DNA from: CAYUYM01 sp964449305
GTDB taxonomy: Bacteria; Bacteroidota; Ignavibacteria; SZUA-365; CAYQST01
Length of the DNA stretch: 24,754 bases
Assembly (NCBI GenBank): GCA_964449305.1
Contig: CAYUYM010000025.1
Span: forward strand, 1 to 24,754
Reading direction: 5' to 3'
In this document: in pieces, positions 16,566 to 23,827 of the stretch
How positions within the stretch are numbered: position 1 is the stretch's first letter
Layout: every line of letters begins with the position of its first letter
The notes under the pieces: generated by a model
What the model saw: only the letters and a program-made list of their open reading frames with translations
The model's database searches: none
What the model was told of the DNA's origin: nothing
Made by a program: the position numbers and the translations under genes

Positions 16566-17908
16566 CCACCCGATCCATCCACCTTGTGCTGGCGCTGCTG
16601 CTGGCCGCTGCATCCGTCCAGGCGCAGACCACCATGACGCTTGACCGCTGCCGCACCCTTGCGCTGGAGAACAACGCCGCCTCACGGAACAGCGCACTCG
16701 AGCGCTCCGTTGCCCACCAGGTCCGTCAGGAGGCGCTCACGAAGTACTTCCCGTCGATCAGCGCGGGCGGCCTGCTGTTCCGCGCCGCCGATCCCCTGAT
16801 GGAGATGGCCACGAAGGGCGGCAACCTGCCGGTCTACGACGGACACCCCATCAACATCCCGAAGGCCACGCAGTTCGCCTACATGCCGGCATCCACCATG
16901 GGGCTGTTGTCGGATGGGGCCTTCGGTTTCATCACCGCAGTGCAGCCCGTGTTCGCCGGGGGACGCATCATCACCGGCAACACCCCTGCCTCCCTCGGAG
17001 AGGACGCACAGGACCTGCAGCAGAGCATCGTGCGCAACCGGATCCTGATCGCCACCGACCGGCAGTACTGGCAGCTCGTGAGCCTGCTCGAGAAGCGCAC
17101 CACCGTGGGCCGCTTCATCACCCTGCTCGACGGCGTCGTGCGCCAGGTGCAGGACGCGGTGACCTCCGGACTCACAACGCGGAACGATCTCCTCAAGGTG
17201 CGCGTGAAGCGCAGCGAGATGGAGCTCACCCGCTCCAAGCTCGAGAACGGCATCACCCTTGCCCGCATGGCCTTCTGCCAGCATCTCGGCATCCCCTTCG
17301 ATTCCACCCTCGTGCCCGCCGACACCCTGTCGGCGCTCGACGGACCGGAGACCCACCAGGTCGACATCCCGGACGCGCTGACACGGCGCCCAGAGCATGC
17401 GCTGCTGGAGCTCTCCGTGCGCGCGGAGGAATTGAAGACGCGCATGGCCTGGGGCGAGAACCTGCCACAGCTCGCCGTGGGCGTGAGCGGCGTCCTGATG
17501 AAGATGGACGAAAGTGACGCGCGCACCGTGGGCATGGCCTTCGCCACGGTGCAGGTGCCCATCTCGTCGTGGTGGGGGGGAACGCATGCCATCGAGGCCT
17601 CGAACCTCCGTGAGGAGATCGCCCGCAGCGGCGCGCGGGAGAACAACGAGCTCATGCAGCTCCAGATGGAGAAGACGTGGCGCGATCTGGTGGATGCCCA
17701 CACACGCGTGCGCCTTGCCGAGGAGGCCCGCGGGCAGGCGGAGGAGGCACTGCGCGAGAGCACCGACGGCCACACACACGGCCTGGTGACGCTCAACGAT
17801 GTGCTCGAAGCGCAGGCGAGCCTGCAGAAGGCCTGCGACGAGCTCACCGAGGCACGCGCGGCCTACCGGACAACGGTGACGGAGTTCCACACCATGACCG
17901 GCAGATGA
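16562..17908 (+). CDS. TolC/OprM-like outer-membrane efflux protein
   Basis: A 448-residue outer-membrane factor. A signal peptide (HLVLALLLAAASVQAQ) is followed by MTLDRCRTLALENN, the usual opening of the first OEP domain. Two OEP repeats contain long helices with coiled-coil heptads (about 150-240, ending near FCQHLGIPF, and about 345-440, for example LRESTDGHTHGLVTLNDVLEAQ). The latter matches the family pattern Y/H-x-x-G-x-x-x-L-x-D-x-L-x-A-Q. AGGAGG (16546-16551) lies ten bases before ATG 16562. The start overlaps the pump stop by four bases. The frame is open upstream inside the pump gene, but only this start gives a signal peptide. It completes the tripartite efflux system as its channel. 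Confidence 0.93.
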   Translation: MTTRSIHLVLALLLAAASVQAQTTMTLDRCRTLALENNAASRNSALERSVAHQVRQEALTKYFPSISAGGLLFRAADPLMEMATKGGNLPVYDGHPINIPKATQFAYMPASTMGLLSDGAFGFITAVQPVFAGGRIITGNTPASLGEDAQDLQQSIVRNRILIATDRQYWQLVSLLEKRTTVGRFITLLDGVVRQVQDAVTSGLTTRNDLLKVRVKRSEMELTRSKLENGITLARMAFCQHLGIPFDSTLVPADTLSALDGPETHQVDIPDALTRRPEHALLELSVRAEELKTRMAWGENLPQLAVGVSGVLMKMDESDARTVGMAFATVQVPISSWWGGTHAIEASNLREEIARSGARENNELMQLQMEKTWRDLVDAHTRVRLAEEARGQAEEALRESTDGHTHGLVTLNDVLEAQASLQKACDELTEARAAYRTTVTEFHTMTGR

Positions 17909-17956
17909 TGACACACCGTGGTGACCGGGGGCTGTGAGGGGCTGCCGGTCGCCCGC

Positions 17957-18007
17957 CACGGATCGCGGTCCCGAACATGAGGAGATGGACGGGACCGCGT
18001 TTCCGTG
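17957..18007 (+). terminator. Long stem-loop after the efflux operon, possible terminator
   Basis: CACGGA then CGCGGTCCCG (17957-17973) pairs with CGGGACCGCG (17990-17999) and TCCGTG (18002-18007), giving about 16 base pairs around a one- to two-base internal loop and a 16-nt apical loop. It lies between two plus-strand genes and is followed by a moderately T-rich stretch. It may terminate the efflux transcript; without a clean T-run it is not certain. Confidence 0.5.
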
Positions 18008-18030
18008 ATGTTGCTATTCGTCCTGCTTTT

Positions 18031-18042
18031 CGGAATATTCCG
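18031..18042. promoter_or_regulatory. 12-bp perfect palindrome upstream of the CHI-like gene
   Basis: CGGAATATTCCG is a perfect palindrome, 54 bases before ATG 18096 and just after the stem-loop at 17957-18007. The size and position would fit an operator for a dimeric regulator, but a single chance palindrome of this size cannot be excluded. Confidence 0.3.
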
Positions 18043-18095
18043 ACCTGAAACCGCGCAATTCTCCCTCACCGGCCACCCCACAGATCGAGATTCCC

Positions 18096-18710
18096 ATGAA
18101 ACGCTCCATCCTGCTTCTGTCCGCCATTCTCCTGCTTCTCCCCTGTGTCGCCTCCGCACAGAACAACGTACAGGAACCATCCACCGGCAAGTGGTTCCCC
18201 GACATGGTCACCTGGAAACACGGTGGCAGGGACTACTATGCCCGGCTCACGGGGCTCGCGGTGCGCAAGAAGCTCATCATCAAGGTCTACGCCATCGCCC
18301 ATTACCTCATGGACGCAGGCAAGGTCAACAAGTGGCAGGATGGCATCGGGCAGGTGATGTTCAACGGCAAGGCTAAGCGCATCGTCATGGACTTCGCCCG
18401 CGACGTGGATGTGCCCAAGATCCGCGACGCCTATCTCGACGGATTCAAGGAGAACCTGTCGGATGCGGAGTTCCGCAGCCTTCAGGGGCAGATCAACCAG
18501 TTCCTCGGCTACTTCAACAAGGACGTCAGGGAGAACGACAGATACATCCTCACCTGGCTGCCGGGCGGTGTGATCGTCGCCACGGTGCAGGGTGTGGAGA
18601 AACCCGCCATTCAAAACGAGGCCATGGCCAAGGCGCTGTGGAACATCTGGTTCGGGGATGATTCCATTGTGGACCGGGAGGATCTCGTCAAGCTCATGCT
18701 CACAAAGTGA
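18096..18710 (+). CDS. Exported chalcone-isomerase-like protein
   Basis: A 204-residue protein with a signal peptide (KRSILLLSAILLLLPCVASAQ), hence periplasmic or exported. The mature part fits the bacterial chalcone-isomerase-like family: GLAVRKKLIIKVYAIAHYL (about 53-71), a strand with KRIVMDFARDVDVPKIRDA, FLGYFNKDV, and the closing FGDDSIVDREDLVKLM. Family members share the fold of plant chalcone isomerase and fatty-acid-binding proteins; bacterial members are not thought to make flavonoids and probably bind fatty acids or similar ligands. It stands alone between the efflux operon and the convergent minus-strand genes. Length is typical for the family. Confidence 0.85.
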   Translation: MKRSILLLSAILLLLPCVASAQNNVQEPSTGKWFPDMVTWKHGGRDYYARLTGLAVRKKLIIKVYAIAHYLMDAGKVNKWQDGIGQVMFNGKAKRIVMDFARDVDVPKIRDAYLDGFKENLSDAEFRSLQGQINQFLGYFNKDVRENDRYILTWLPGGVIVATVQGVEKPAIQNEAMAKALWNIWFGDDSIVDREDLVKLMLTK

Positions 18711-18811
18711 TGCGTGGTGATGCCGCCATCGGCGTCCTTCTCACTCATCCTGCCGGGCGATGATGCCACCGTCCGTCGTCGGCGTGCCGCCTGCCCGTCA
18801 CTGCTGATCGA

Positions 18812-19459
18812 TCATGCCCGAGTGGCGATCACCACCGTGTCTCCGCATCCATAGTTGCGTCCATGCCTGATGCGCTCGATCAGGAAGGCGAGCGCCCTCC
18901 ACGGATTGCGCCGCGGCATGCGCCGGCGTGTGTCGCGGTCCAGTCCCGCCATGGTGACGTCAAAGCCCGCCGTGGCGAGCATCTGCCGCAGGAGGGCCTC
19001 CGGGTAGGGGCGCACATGCGTCACATCGAGCCAGAAGTACTCGCCGCCCACGATGGGGTCGCGGAACGTGGGGGTGATGATGATGAGCCGCCCGGCGTCG
19101 ACGAGTGCGGCGTGGATGGCATGGAGCAGCGCCATCAGATCCTGCGGTGCCAGATGCTCCACGATGTGGCTGCAGAACACCCCATCGTAGCGATCCGTGC
19201 ATCGGTCGAGGAAGTCCTCAAGCCCGCTGTGGACGGCTTCCAGGCCCTTCGCCGCGCAGATGCCGGCCATGCGCCCGCTGCTGTCGACACCGAGGCCGTG
19301 CACGCCGCGCTCGCGCAGCAGCCCGAGGAAGGCGCCGCTGCCGCAGCCGAGGTCGAGCACGCGCTGTCCCGGTGTGAACATCGCAGCATATTTCGCCTGA
19401 TACCGGCGCGAGTAGTCGTCGCCGCCCGCGAAGGCGTTGAAGTCGTAGTCATCCATCAT
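18812..19459 (-). CDS. SAM-dependent class I methyltransferase
   Basis: A 215-residue methyltransferase. Motif I is VLDLGCGSGAF (34-44), the acidic end of the second strand is GVDSSG (57-62), and the post-II region is YDGVFCSHIVEHLAP (91-105), typical of Methyltransf_11/25-type enzymes. The C-terminal half (TPTFRDP, WLDVTHVRPYP) resembles methyltransferases acting on lipid or glycan intermediates, but the substrate is unknown. The start ATG (complement of 19457-19459) overlaps the stop of the upstream PAP2 gene as ATGA, so the two are translationally coupled. The frame is open far upstream across the PAP2 gene, but that extension is compositional and is not used. Confidence 0.9.
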   Translation of the reverse strand: MMDDYDFNAFAGGDDYSRRYQAKYAAMFTPGQRVLDLGCGSGAFLGLLRERGVHGLGVDSSGRMAGICAAKGLEAVHSGLEDFLDRCTDRYDGVFCSHIVEHLAPQDLMALLHAIHAALVDAGRLIIITPTFRDPIVGGEYFWLDVTHVRPYPEALLRQMLATAGFDVTMAGLDRDTRRRMPRRNPWRALAFLIERIRHGRNYGCGDTVVIATRA

Positions 19460-20400
19460 GCCGCACGCTCCGATGGCGCCGGCCGCGGGCCCCAGCGCGC
19501 CTCGATCCATGCGGCCAGGGCGAAGGTGAGCAGCATGAACACCGCCCCGCCGAGAAGATCCACCACGTAGTGATAGCGCAGGTAGACGGTGCCGATGATG
19601 AGCAGGGATCCGATCACCCCGAGCACCCAGCGCGTCCGCGCGCGATGGAGAAAGGCGAGCACCATGACGATGAGCGTGATCTGTGTGTGGCCGCTGGGGA
19701 ACACATCGCGCTGCACCACGGCCGCCGCGTCCGGCGTGGTGGATGTGATCGACTCGCCGGCATTGGTGATGTCGCGGAGGACGGGGGTGACGACGAGGCC
19801 CGGGAGCTCCTGCTCCAGCGTGGTGAACTCGTGGAGTGTGAAGCGGGGGCCGATGGCGGGGAGGGCGAGGTAGCCGATGTAGGAAAGGTAGAAGCCGAGG
19901 ATGACGGTGAAGACCATGCGCATGTACGCCCGCATGTCGCCACGGCGGTAGAGATCGAGTCCGAGAATGAAGGGGAGGAGGTAGTAGCTCGAGTAGGAGA
20001 GCTGGAGGATCTCCGTCACCACAGGGTGGGCGAAGCGCAGCAGCCACAGCGTGGGGTCGACACCGAAGAGCGCCCGATCCGCGGCGATGAGCAGCCAGTC
20101 GAAGTCCACCGGGTGGATGGCGGGCACCAGGTGGTACATCTCCTTGAAGGCGACCGGGATGCAGGTCATCATGATCCACCCGTGGACAAAGCCGCGGAAG
20201 TCCCTGCCGGGGCCCCGCGTTCCGCGTTCACGTCCGCGCGCCAGGATGATGACGAGGGCGATGATGCCGGCATTGAGCAGGGTGAAGGCCCACCACAGGG
20301 GGATGCTCTGCCACCACCCGAGCATGCCGATGGTGAGCAGGAGAAAGAAGAGGATGTTGATGCGTTCCGTGGGTCCGAGGGCGTGGAGGATGCGTTTCAT
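19456..20400 (-). CDS. PAP2-superfamily membrane phosphatase / Aur1-like phosphotransferase
   Basis: A 314-residue integral membrane protein with about six hydrophobic segments. The catalytic PAP2 motifs are FPSGHTQ (H238) and R275-Y-H277-Y-V-V-D281; in the family these two histidines and the aspartate form the phosphatase centre. The preceding loop IGPRFTLHEF resembles Aur1/IPT-type members, which transfer or remove phosphate-linked head groups of lipids. The classical first motif (K-x6-R-P) is not obvious. Start ATG (complement of 20398-20400, MKRILHALG) is preferred; the frame extends 17 residues upstream to 20451 with a Ser-rich, unlikely N-terminus. It is coupled by ATGA overlap to the methyltransferase, which suggests a shared role in lipid or envelope glycolipid processing (inference). 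Confidence 0.87.
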   Translation of the reverse strand: MKRILHALGPTERINILFFLLLTIGMLGWWQSIPLWWAFTLLNAGIIALVIILARGRERGTRGPGRDFRGFVHGWIMMTCIPVAFKEMYHLVPAIHPVDFDWLLIAADRALFGVDPTLWLLRFAHPVVTEILQLSYSSYYLLPFILGLDLYRRGDMRAYMRMVFTVILGFYLSYIGYLALPAIGPRFTLHEFTTLEQELPGLVVTPVLRDITNAGESITSTTPDAAAVVQRDVFPSGHTQITLIVMVLAFLHRARTRWVLGVIGSLLIIGTVYLRYHYVVDLLGGAVFMLLTFALAAWIEARWGPRPAPSERAA

Positions 20401-20404
20401 GCAG

Positions 20405-20412
20405 GAAAGATA
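20405..20412 (-). promoter_or_regulatory. Possible -7 element for the PAP2 gene
   Basis: On the minus strand TATCTTTC differs by one base from TAnnTTTG and lies only five bases before ATG 20400. A transcript from here would have almost no leader. No TTG is placed correctly upstream, so the call is weak. Confidence 0.25.
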
Positions 20413-20486
20413 GGGAATTTCGGGAACACTGGAAGAGGATGACGGCTCCATGCACCGCGTGGACAGGTGAGGAGTGGCGCGTCACA

Positions 20487-20517
20487 TTGTCAAATCCGGC
20501 GGGCATCTCTATCTTTG
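20487..20517 (+). promoter_or_regulatory. Bacteroidota-type promoter for the DUF362/polyferredoxin cluster
   Basis: TTG (20487-20489), a 20-base spacer, and TATCTTTG (20510-20517) match the published Bacteroidota sigma-A consensus TTG-N19/20-TAnnTTTG. The -7 element ends 40 bases before ATG 20558. It is the best promoter match I see in the window. It lies in the divergent gap between the PAP2 gene and the DUF362 gene. Confidence 0.65.
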
Positions 20518-20557
20518 TCACTGCGTCCGAGTGCATCCACCACGCCACCCCATCCTC

Positions 20558-21538
20558 ATGAAATCCGAAGATCTTTCCCGTCGTTCCTTCCTGACCCGCA
20601 TCGGCCGGGCGGCCGCGGTCTCCGCCGTGGCGACCTCCGTGGGATTCGCCTTCCATCGTGATGCATTGAACCCGTTCGCCGGCCAGCCCGGTGGTGACAC
20701 CCCCGTGGTGCGCGATCTCCGCGTGCCCGGTGCACCGAAGAAGCTCGTGGTTGTGCGCGGCGACGATCCCGCGCGCATGACTGATGCGGCACTCGCCGAG
20801 CTCGGGGGCATGGGGACCTTCATCAGCAGCGGAGATCGCGTCGTGATCAAGCCGAACATTGGCTGGGACCGTCTGCCCGAGCAGGCGGCCAACACGAACC
20901 CCGCCGTGGTGGCAGCCGTGGTGCGGGCCTGCCTCGCAGCCGGCGCCGCATCGGTGCTCGTGACCGACGTGAGCTGCAACGAGAGCCGCCGGTGCTTCGC
21001 ACGCAGCGGCATCGAGGCGGCGGCCATCGAGGCGGGCGCCAGCGTGGAGATCGCCACCGATGCGCGTTTCGCCTCAACGAACATGGGCGGCGGGGTGCTC
21101 GGCACGCAGAAGGTGTACATGCCCTTCCTGGAAGCGGACAAGGTGATCAACGTTCCCATCGCCAAGCATCACTCCCTCACCGGTGCCACACTCGCGATGA
21201 AGAACCTCTACGGCATCATCGGTGGCAACCGCAGCCGCCTGCATCAGAACATCCACACCTCGCTTGCCGACCTCGGCAGCTTCCTCCGCCCCACGCTCAC
21301 CATCCTCGATGCCTGGCGCGTCCTGCGGCGCAACGGCCCGCAGGGCGGGAACCTGGCCGATGTGGAGGAGATGCGCATGCTCATCGCCTCGCCCGATCCC
21401 GTTGCGGTGGATGCCTGGGCGGGTGAAACCATCTTCGGCCTCGGCCCGGACAGTCTCGGGCATCTCGCACTCTGCGCCGATCGCGGCCTCGGGACGATGA
21501 ACCATGCCGCCCTCGAGCTGCGCGAACTCACCATCTGA
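20558..21538 (+). CDS. Tat-exported DUF362-family protein
   Basis: A 326-residue protein. ATG 20558 gives a twin-arginine signal, SRRSFLTRIG (7-16), followed by a short hydrophobic stretch, so the protein probably folds in the cytoplasm, possibly with a cofactor, before export. The body matches DUF362: VVIKPNIGWD, AGAASVLVTDVSCNESR, ADKVINVPIAKHHSLTGATLAMKNLYGIIGG (conserved K, H and N residues) and LTILDAWRVLRRNGPQGG, ending IASPDPVAVDAWAG. No ferredoxin-type cysteine cluster is present; its few cysteines are scattered. The frame continues upstream to 20474, but the Tat motif and the promoter position support this start. An iron-sulfur membrane protein gene follows after 18 bases. The family has no established reaction that I can assign here. 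Confidence 0.9.
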   Translation: MKSEDLSRRSFLTRIGRAAAVSAVATSVGFAFHRDALNPFAGQPGGDTPVVRDLRVPGAPKKLVVVRGDDPARMTDAALAELGGMGTFISSGDRVVIKPNIGWDRLPEQAANTNPAVVAAVVRACLAAGAASVLVTDVSCNESRRCFARSGIEAAAIEAGASVEIATDARFASTNMGGGVLGTQKVYMPFLEADKVINVPIAKHHSLTGATLAMKNLYGIIGGNRSRLHQNIHTSLADLGSFLRPTLTILDAWRVLRRNGPQGGNLADVEEMRMLIASPDPVAVDAWAGETIFGLGPDSLGHLALCADRGLGTMNHAALELRELTI

Positions 21539-21556
21539 CAGCGTCCACGGCACCTC

Positions 21557-23233
21557 ATGAACACGTACTCCACGTATCGCCGGCTTCGCTGGGCTCGGCG
21601 CATCTCGCAGGCCGCCTTCCTGTTGTTCTTCATCGTCCTGCTTCTCCACACGAACTTCGTCAACCCCTCCACGGCGCCCTCGGCGTCGTCGCCGAAGCTG
21701 CCGGTCGGGTTCTTCCTCGAGATCGATCCGCTCAACGCCATCGCGAGTCTGCTTTCGACGCATGTGCTGTACCGCAACCTGCTCTGGGCGCTCGCGCTCA
21801 TCGTGGCCACCATCTTCTTCGGGCGCTTCTTCTGCGGCTGGGTCTGCCCCATGGGCACCATCAACCAGGCGGTGAGTCATCTCAACCGGCGTGCCAGGAA
21901 GAAGCGGCAGACCATCGAAGCCAACCGGTATCGGCCCTACCAGAAGTGGAAGTACATCATTCTCCTGGTGTTTCTCGGGGCCTCGCTCTTCACCTCGCTT
22001 CATGTGGGGCTCATGGATCCCATCGCCCTGCTCTCGCGCTCCATGGCGCTGGTGGTGGTGCCGGCCTACAACGTCACGCTCCAGGCGATGATCGGCGCGA
22101 TCAGCACAGTGGGTGGGGGCTTCCTGGAGGCACCGCTCTCGCTGATCGGCACCGTTCTCCACGTTCTCACCACGCGCGGCGACCCTGCAGTGTACCAGGA
22201 CGCGCTGCTCATCGGCGCCATCTTCATCGGCATCCTCGTCGCCAACCGCTTCATCACCCGCTTCTGGTGTCGCGGACTGTGCCCGCTCGGCGCGTTGCTC
22301 GGTGTCTTCGCCCGCTTCTCCATCTTCGGACTTCACAAGCACGAGTCCAACTGCACCCAGTGCGGGCTGTGCGCCCTCGAATGCCAGGGTGGTGACGATC
22401 CGCAGCCAGGCCGCGTCTGGCAGCAGCAGGAGTGCCACCTGTGCCTCAATTGTGTCGGCAGCTGTCCGGAGATGGGCCTGGAGTTCCGCTTCAATCCGTC
22501 GCGGAAGGAGACGGCCGTGGCGCCCGACATCCCGCGCCGCATGGTGCTCGCCTCGCTGGCCACAGGCGCGGCCATGGTGCCCATCATGCGCGCCACACCG
22601 CTGCTCGGCCGTGGCAACGACCCCGGTCTGGTCCGCCCCCCGGGGGCGGTGGAGGAACGGGACTTTCTTGCGCGCTGCATCCGCTGTGGTGAGTGCATGA
22701 ACGTGTGCCCCAACAATGCCCTGCATCCCACCTTCCTCCAGGCCGGACTGGAGGGGGTGTGGTCGCCCGTGCTCATCCCGCGCATCGGGTACTGCGATCC
22801 AAGCTGCGTGCAGTGCAGCCACATCTGCCCCACGGGCGCCATCGACGAGATCGCCGAGACCGAGAAGGCCTGGGTGCCGATGAAGGGCCAGGCGAAGACG
22901 GCGGGGCCGCCCATCCGCATCGGAACTGCATTCTACGACCTCGGGCGCTGCCTTCCCTGGGCCATGGCCACACAGTGCATCGTGTGCGAGGAGTGGTGCC
23001 CCGTCTCCCCGAAGGCCATCTGGTTCGAGGAGGTGGAGGTGGTCAACCGGGAGGGCGACCTGGTGCAGCTCAAGCGTCCGCATGTGGACCCGTCGCTGTG
23101 TGTCGGATGCGGCGCATGCAGCTATGCCTGCCCCGTGAAGGGCGAGCCCGCCATCGTGGTCCGCAGCGTGGGGGAGACGCGCAACCCGGCAAATACAATC
23201 GTGCTCGAAAAGACGTCGAGCCCCGCAACCTGA
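21557..23233 (+). CDS. Membrane polyferredoxin, NapH-NapG-like fusion
   Basis: A 558-residue electron-transfer protein. The first part (about 1-260) has four or more membrane helices and two CxxxCP motifs, C93-GWV-C97-P and C238-RGL-C242-P, typical of NapH/NosR/CcoG-type proteins. Two [4Fe-4S] motifs follow (C266/269/272/276 and C293/296/299/303), as in NapH. Next comes an arginine pair and a hydrophobic segment (PRRMVLASLATGAAM, about 326-340) that looks like the signal of a NapG-type protein retained inside the fusion. After it come four more cluster motifs: C374/377/380/384, C413/417/420/424, C474/477/481 with C465 as possible fourth ligand (CIVCEEWCP), and C515/518/521/525. NapG/NapH pass electrons from quinol to periplasmic partners; a similar role is inferred here, but no nitrate reductase gene is present. 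The next gene starts 17 bases downstream. Confidence 0.92.
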   Translation: MNTYSTYRRLRWARRISQAAFLLFFIVLLLHTNFVNPSTAPSASSPKLPVGFFLEIDPLNAIASLLSTHVLYRNLLWALALIVATIFFGRFFCGWVCPMGTINQAVSHLNRRARKKRQTIEANRYRPYQKWKYIILLVFLGASLFTSLHVGLMDPIALLSRSMALVVVPAYNVTLQAMIGAISTVGGGFLEAPLSLIGTVLHVLTTRGDPAVYQDALLIGAIFIGILVANRFITRFWCRGLCPLGALLGVFARFSIFGLHKHESNCTQCGLCALECQGGDDPQPGRVWQQQECHLCLNCVGSCPEMGLEFRFNPSRKETAVAPDIPRRMVLASLATGAAMVPIMRATPLLGRGNDPGLVRPPGAVEERDFLARCIRCGECMNVCPNNALHPTFLQAGLEGVWSPVLIPRIGYCDPSCVQCSHICPTGAIDEIAETEKAWVPMKGQAKTAGPPIRIGTAFYDLGRCLPWAMATQCIVCEEWCPVSPKAIWFEEVEVVNREGDLVQLKRPHVDPSLCVGCGACSYACPVKGEPAIVVRSVGETRNPANTIVLEKTSSPAT

Positions 23234-23249
23234 CACAATCGAGGTGTGA

Positions 23250-23780
23250 ATGGACTGGTACATCCCCTGGGTACAGCAGAACCCCCTGACATCGGCGGCA
23301 ATCCAATTCGGCATTCTGGGAACGCTCGGCGAGTTCGTCTCGCAGTATGTGCGGACACGGAAGCTCGCCATGTTCTGCACGTTTCTCGAACTGCTTGGCA
23401 AGATCCTCGCCTGGGCCTTGCTCGGCATCATCATCAAGTACGGCTTCACGGGGATGAAGGGCTTCCTCGAAGCGCTCATCACCAAAGGACTCCTGCCGGG
23501 CGCGTTCAATGGTGCGTTTCTCCACGCCTTCGCACTTTCCACCTTCACCAACGTCCTCTTCGGACCGCAGATGATGGCCTTCCACCGCGTGGAGGACAAC
23601 CTGATTCTGCGTGAATGGAGCTTTGCCGGCCTCACCAATGCATGGAAGACGCTGGTGTGGTTCTGGATCCCCGCCCACACTGTCACCTTTCTCCTGCCGC
23701 CGGATTATCAGATCGGCCTCGCTGCAGCATGGTCGCTGGTGCTTGGTCTGATCATGGGCCTTTCGCGCAAGAGGAAATGA
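23250..23780 (+). CDS. Small integral membrane protein, Mpv17/PMP22-like
   Basis: A 176-residue hydrophobic protein with about four membrane helices (about 15-30, 43-65, 88-105 and 130-170). The end, WKTLVWFWIPAHTVTFLLPP then YQIGLAAAWSLVLGLIMG, resembles the C-terminal Mpv17/PMP22 signature (W-x-x-W-x-x-x-x-x-x-x-F-x-x-x-P, then a hydrophobic helix). The resemblance is by eye and moderate. GAGGTG (23241-23246) precedes ATG 23250. It lies 17 bases after the polyferredoxin gene and 48 bases before the next, inside the same apparent operon. In eukaryotes Mpv17 is a channel-like organelle membrane protein; the role of bacterial relatives is unknown. Confidence 0.75.
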   Translation: MDWYIPWVQQNPLTSAAIQFGILGTLGEFVSQYVRTRKLAMFCTFLELLGKILAWALLGIIIKYGFTGMKGFLEALITKGLLPGAFNGAFLHAFALSTFTNVLFGPQMMAFHRVEDNLILREWSFAGLTNAWKTLVWFWIPAHTVTFLLPPDYQIGLAAAWSLVLGLIMGLSRKRK

Positions 23781-23827
23781 CCGACGACCGCCTTCACCCC
23801 ACACACATCACAAGACCCCGTGCCTGC

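Noticed and set aside
18812..20179. Methyltransferase as a 455-residue fusion with an N-terminal extension
   Set aside because: The extra 240 residues lie out of frame over the PAP2 gene and are Pro/Arg/His-rich without a domain. The ATG in the ATGA overlap starts right before the methyltransferase fold.
19570..20442. 290-codon plus-strand open frame opposite the PAP2 gene
   Set aside because: Its composition (E/D/G/V-rich) is a complement artefact; the minus strand carries PSGH and RxHxxxD catalytic motifs.
21074..23686. 870-codon open frame on the minus strand opposite the DUF362 and polyferredoxin genes
   Set aside because: It is antisense to two genes with clear domains and Fe-S motifs. 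Its translation is low-complexity (rich in E, D, G, R, H), as expected from the complement of a GC-rich coding frame, and shows no recognisable domain or start signal.
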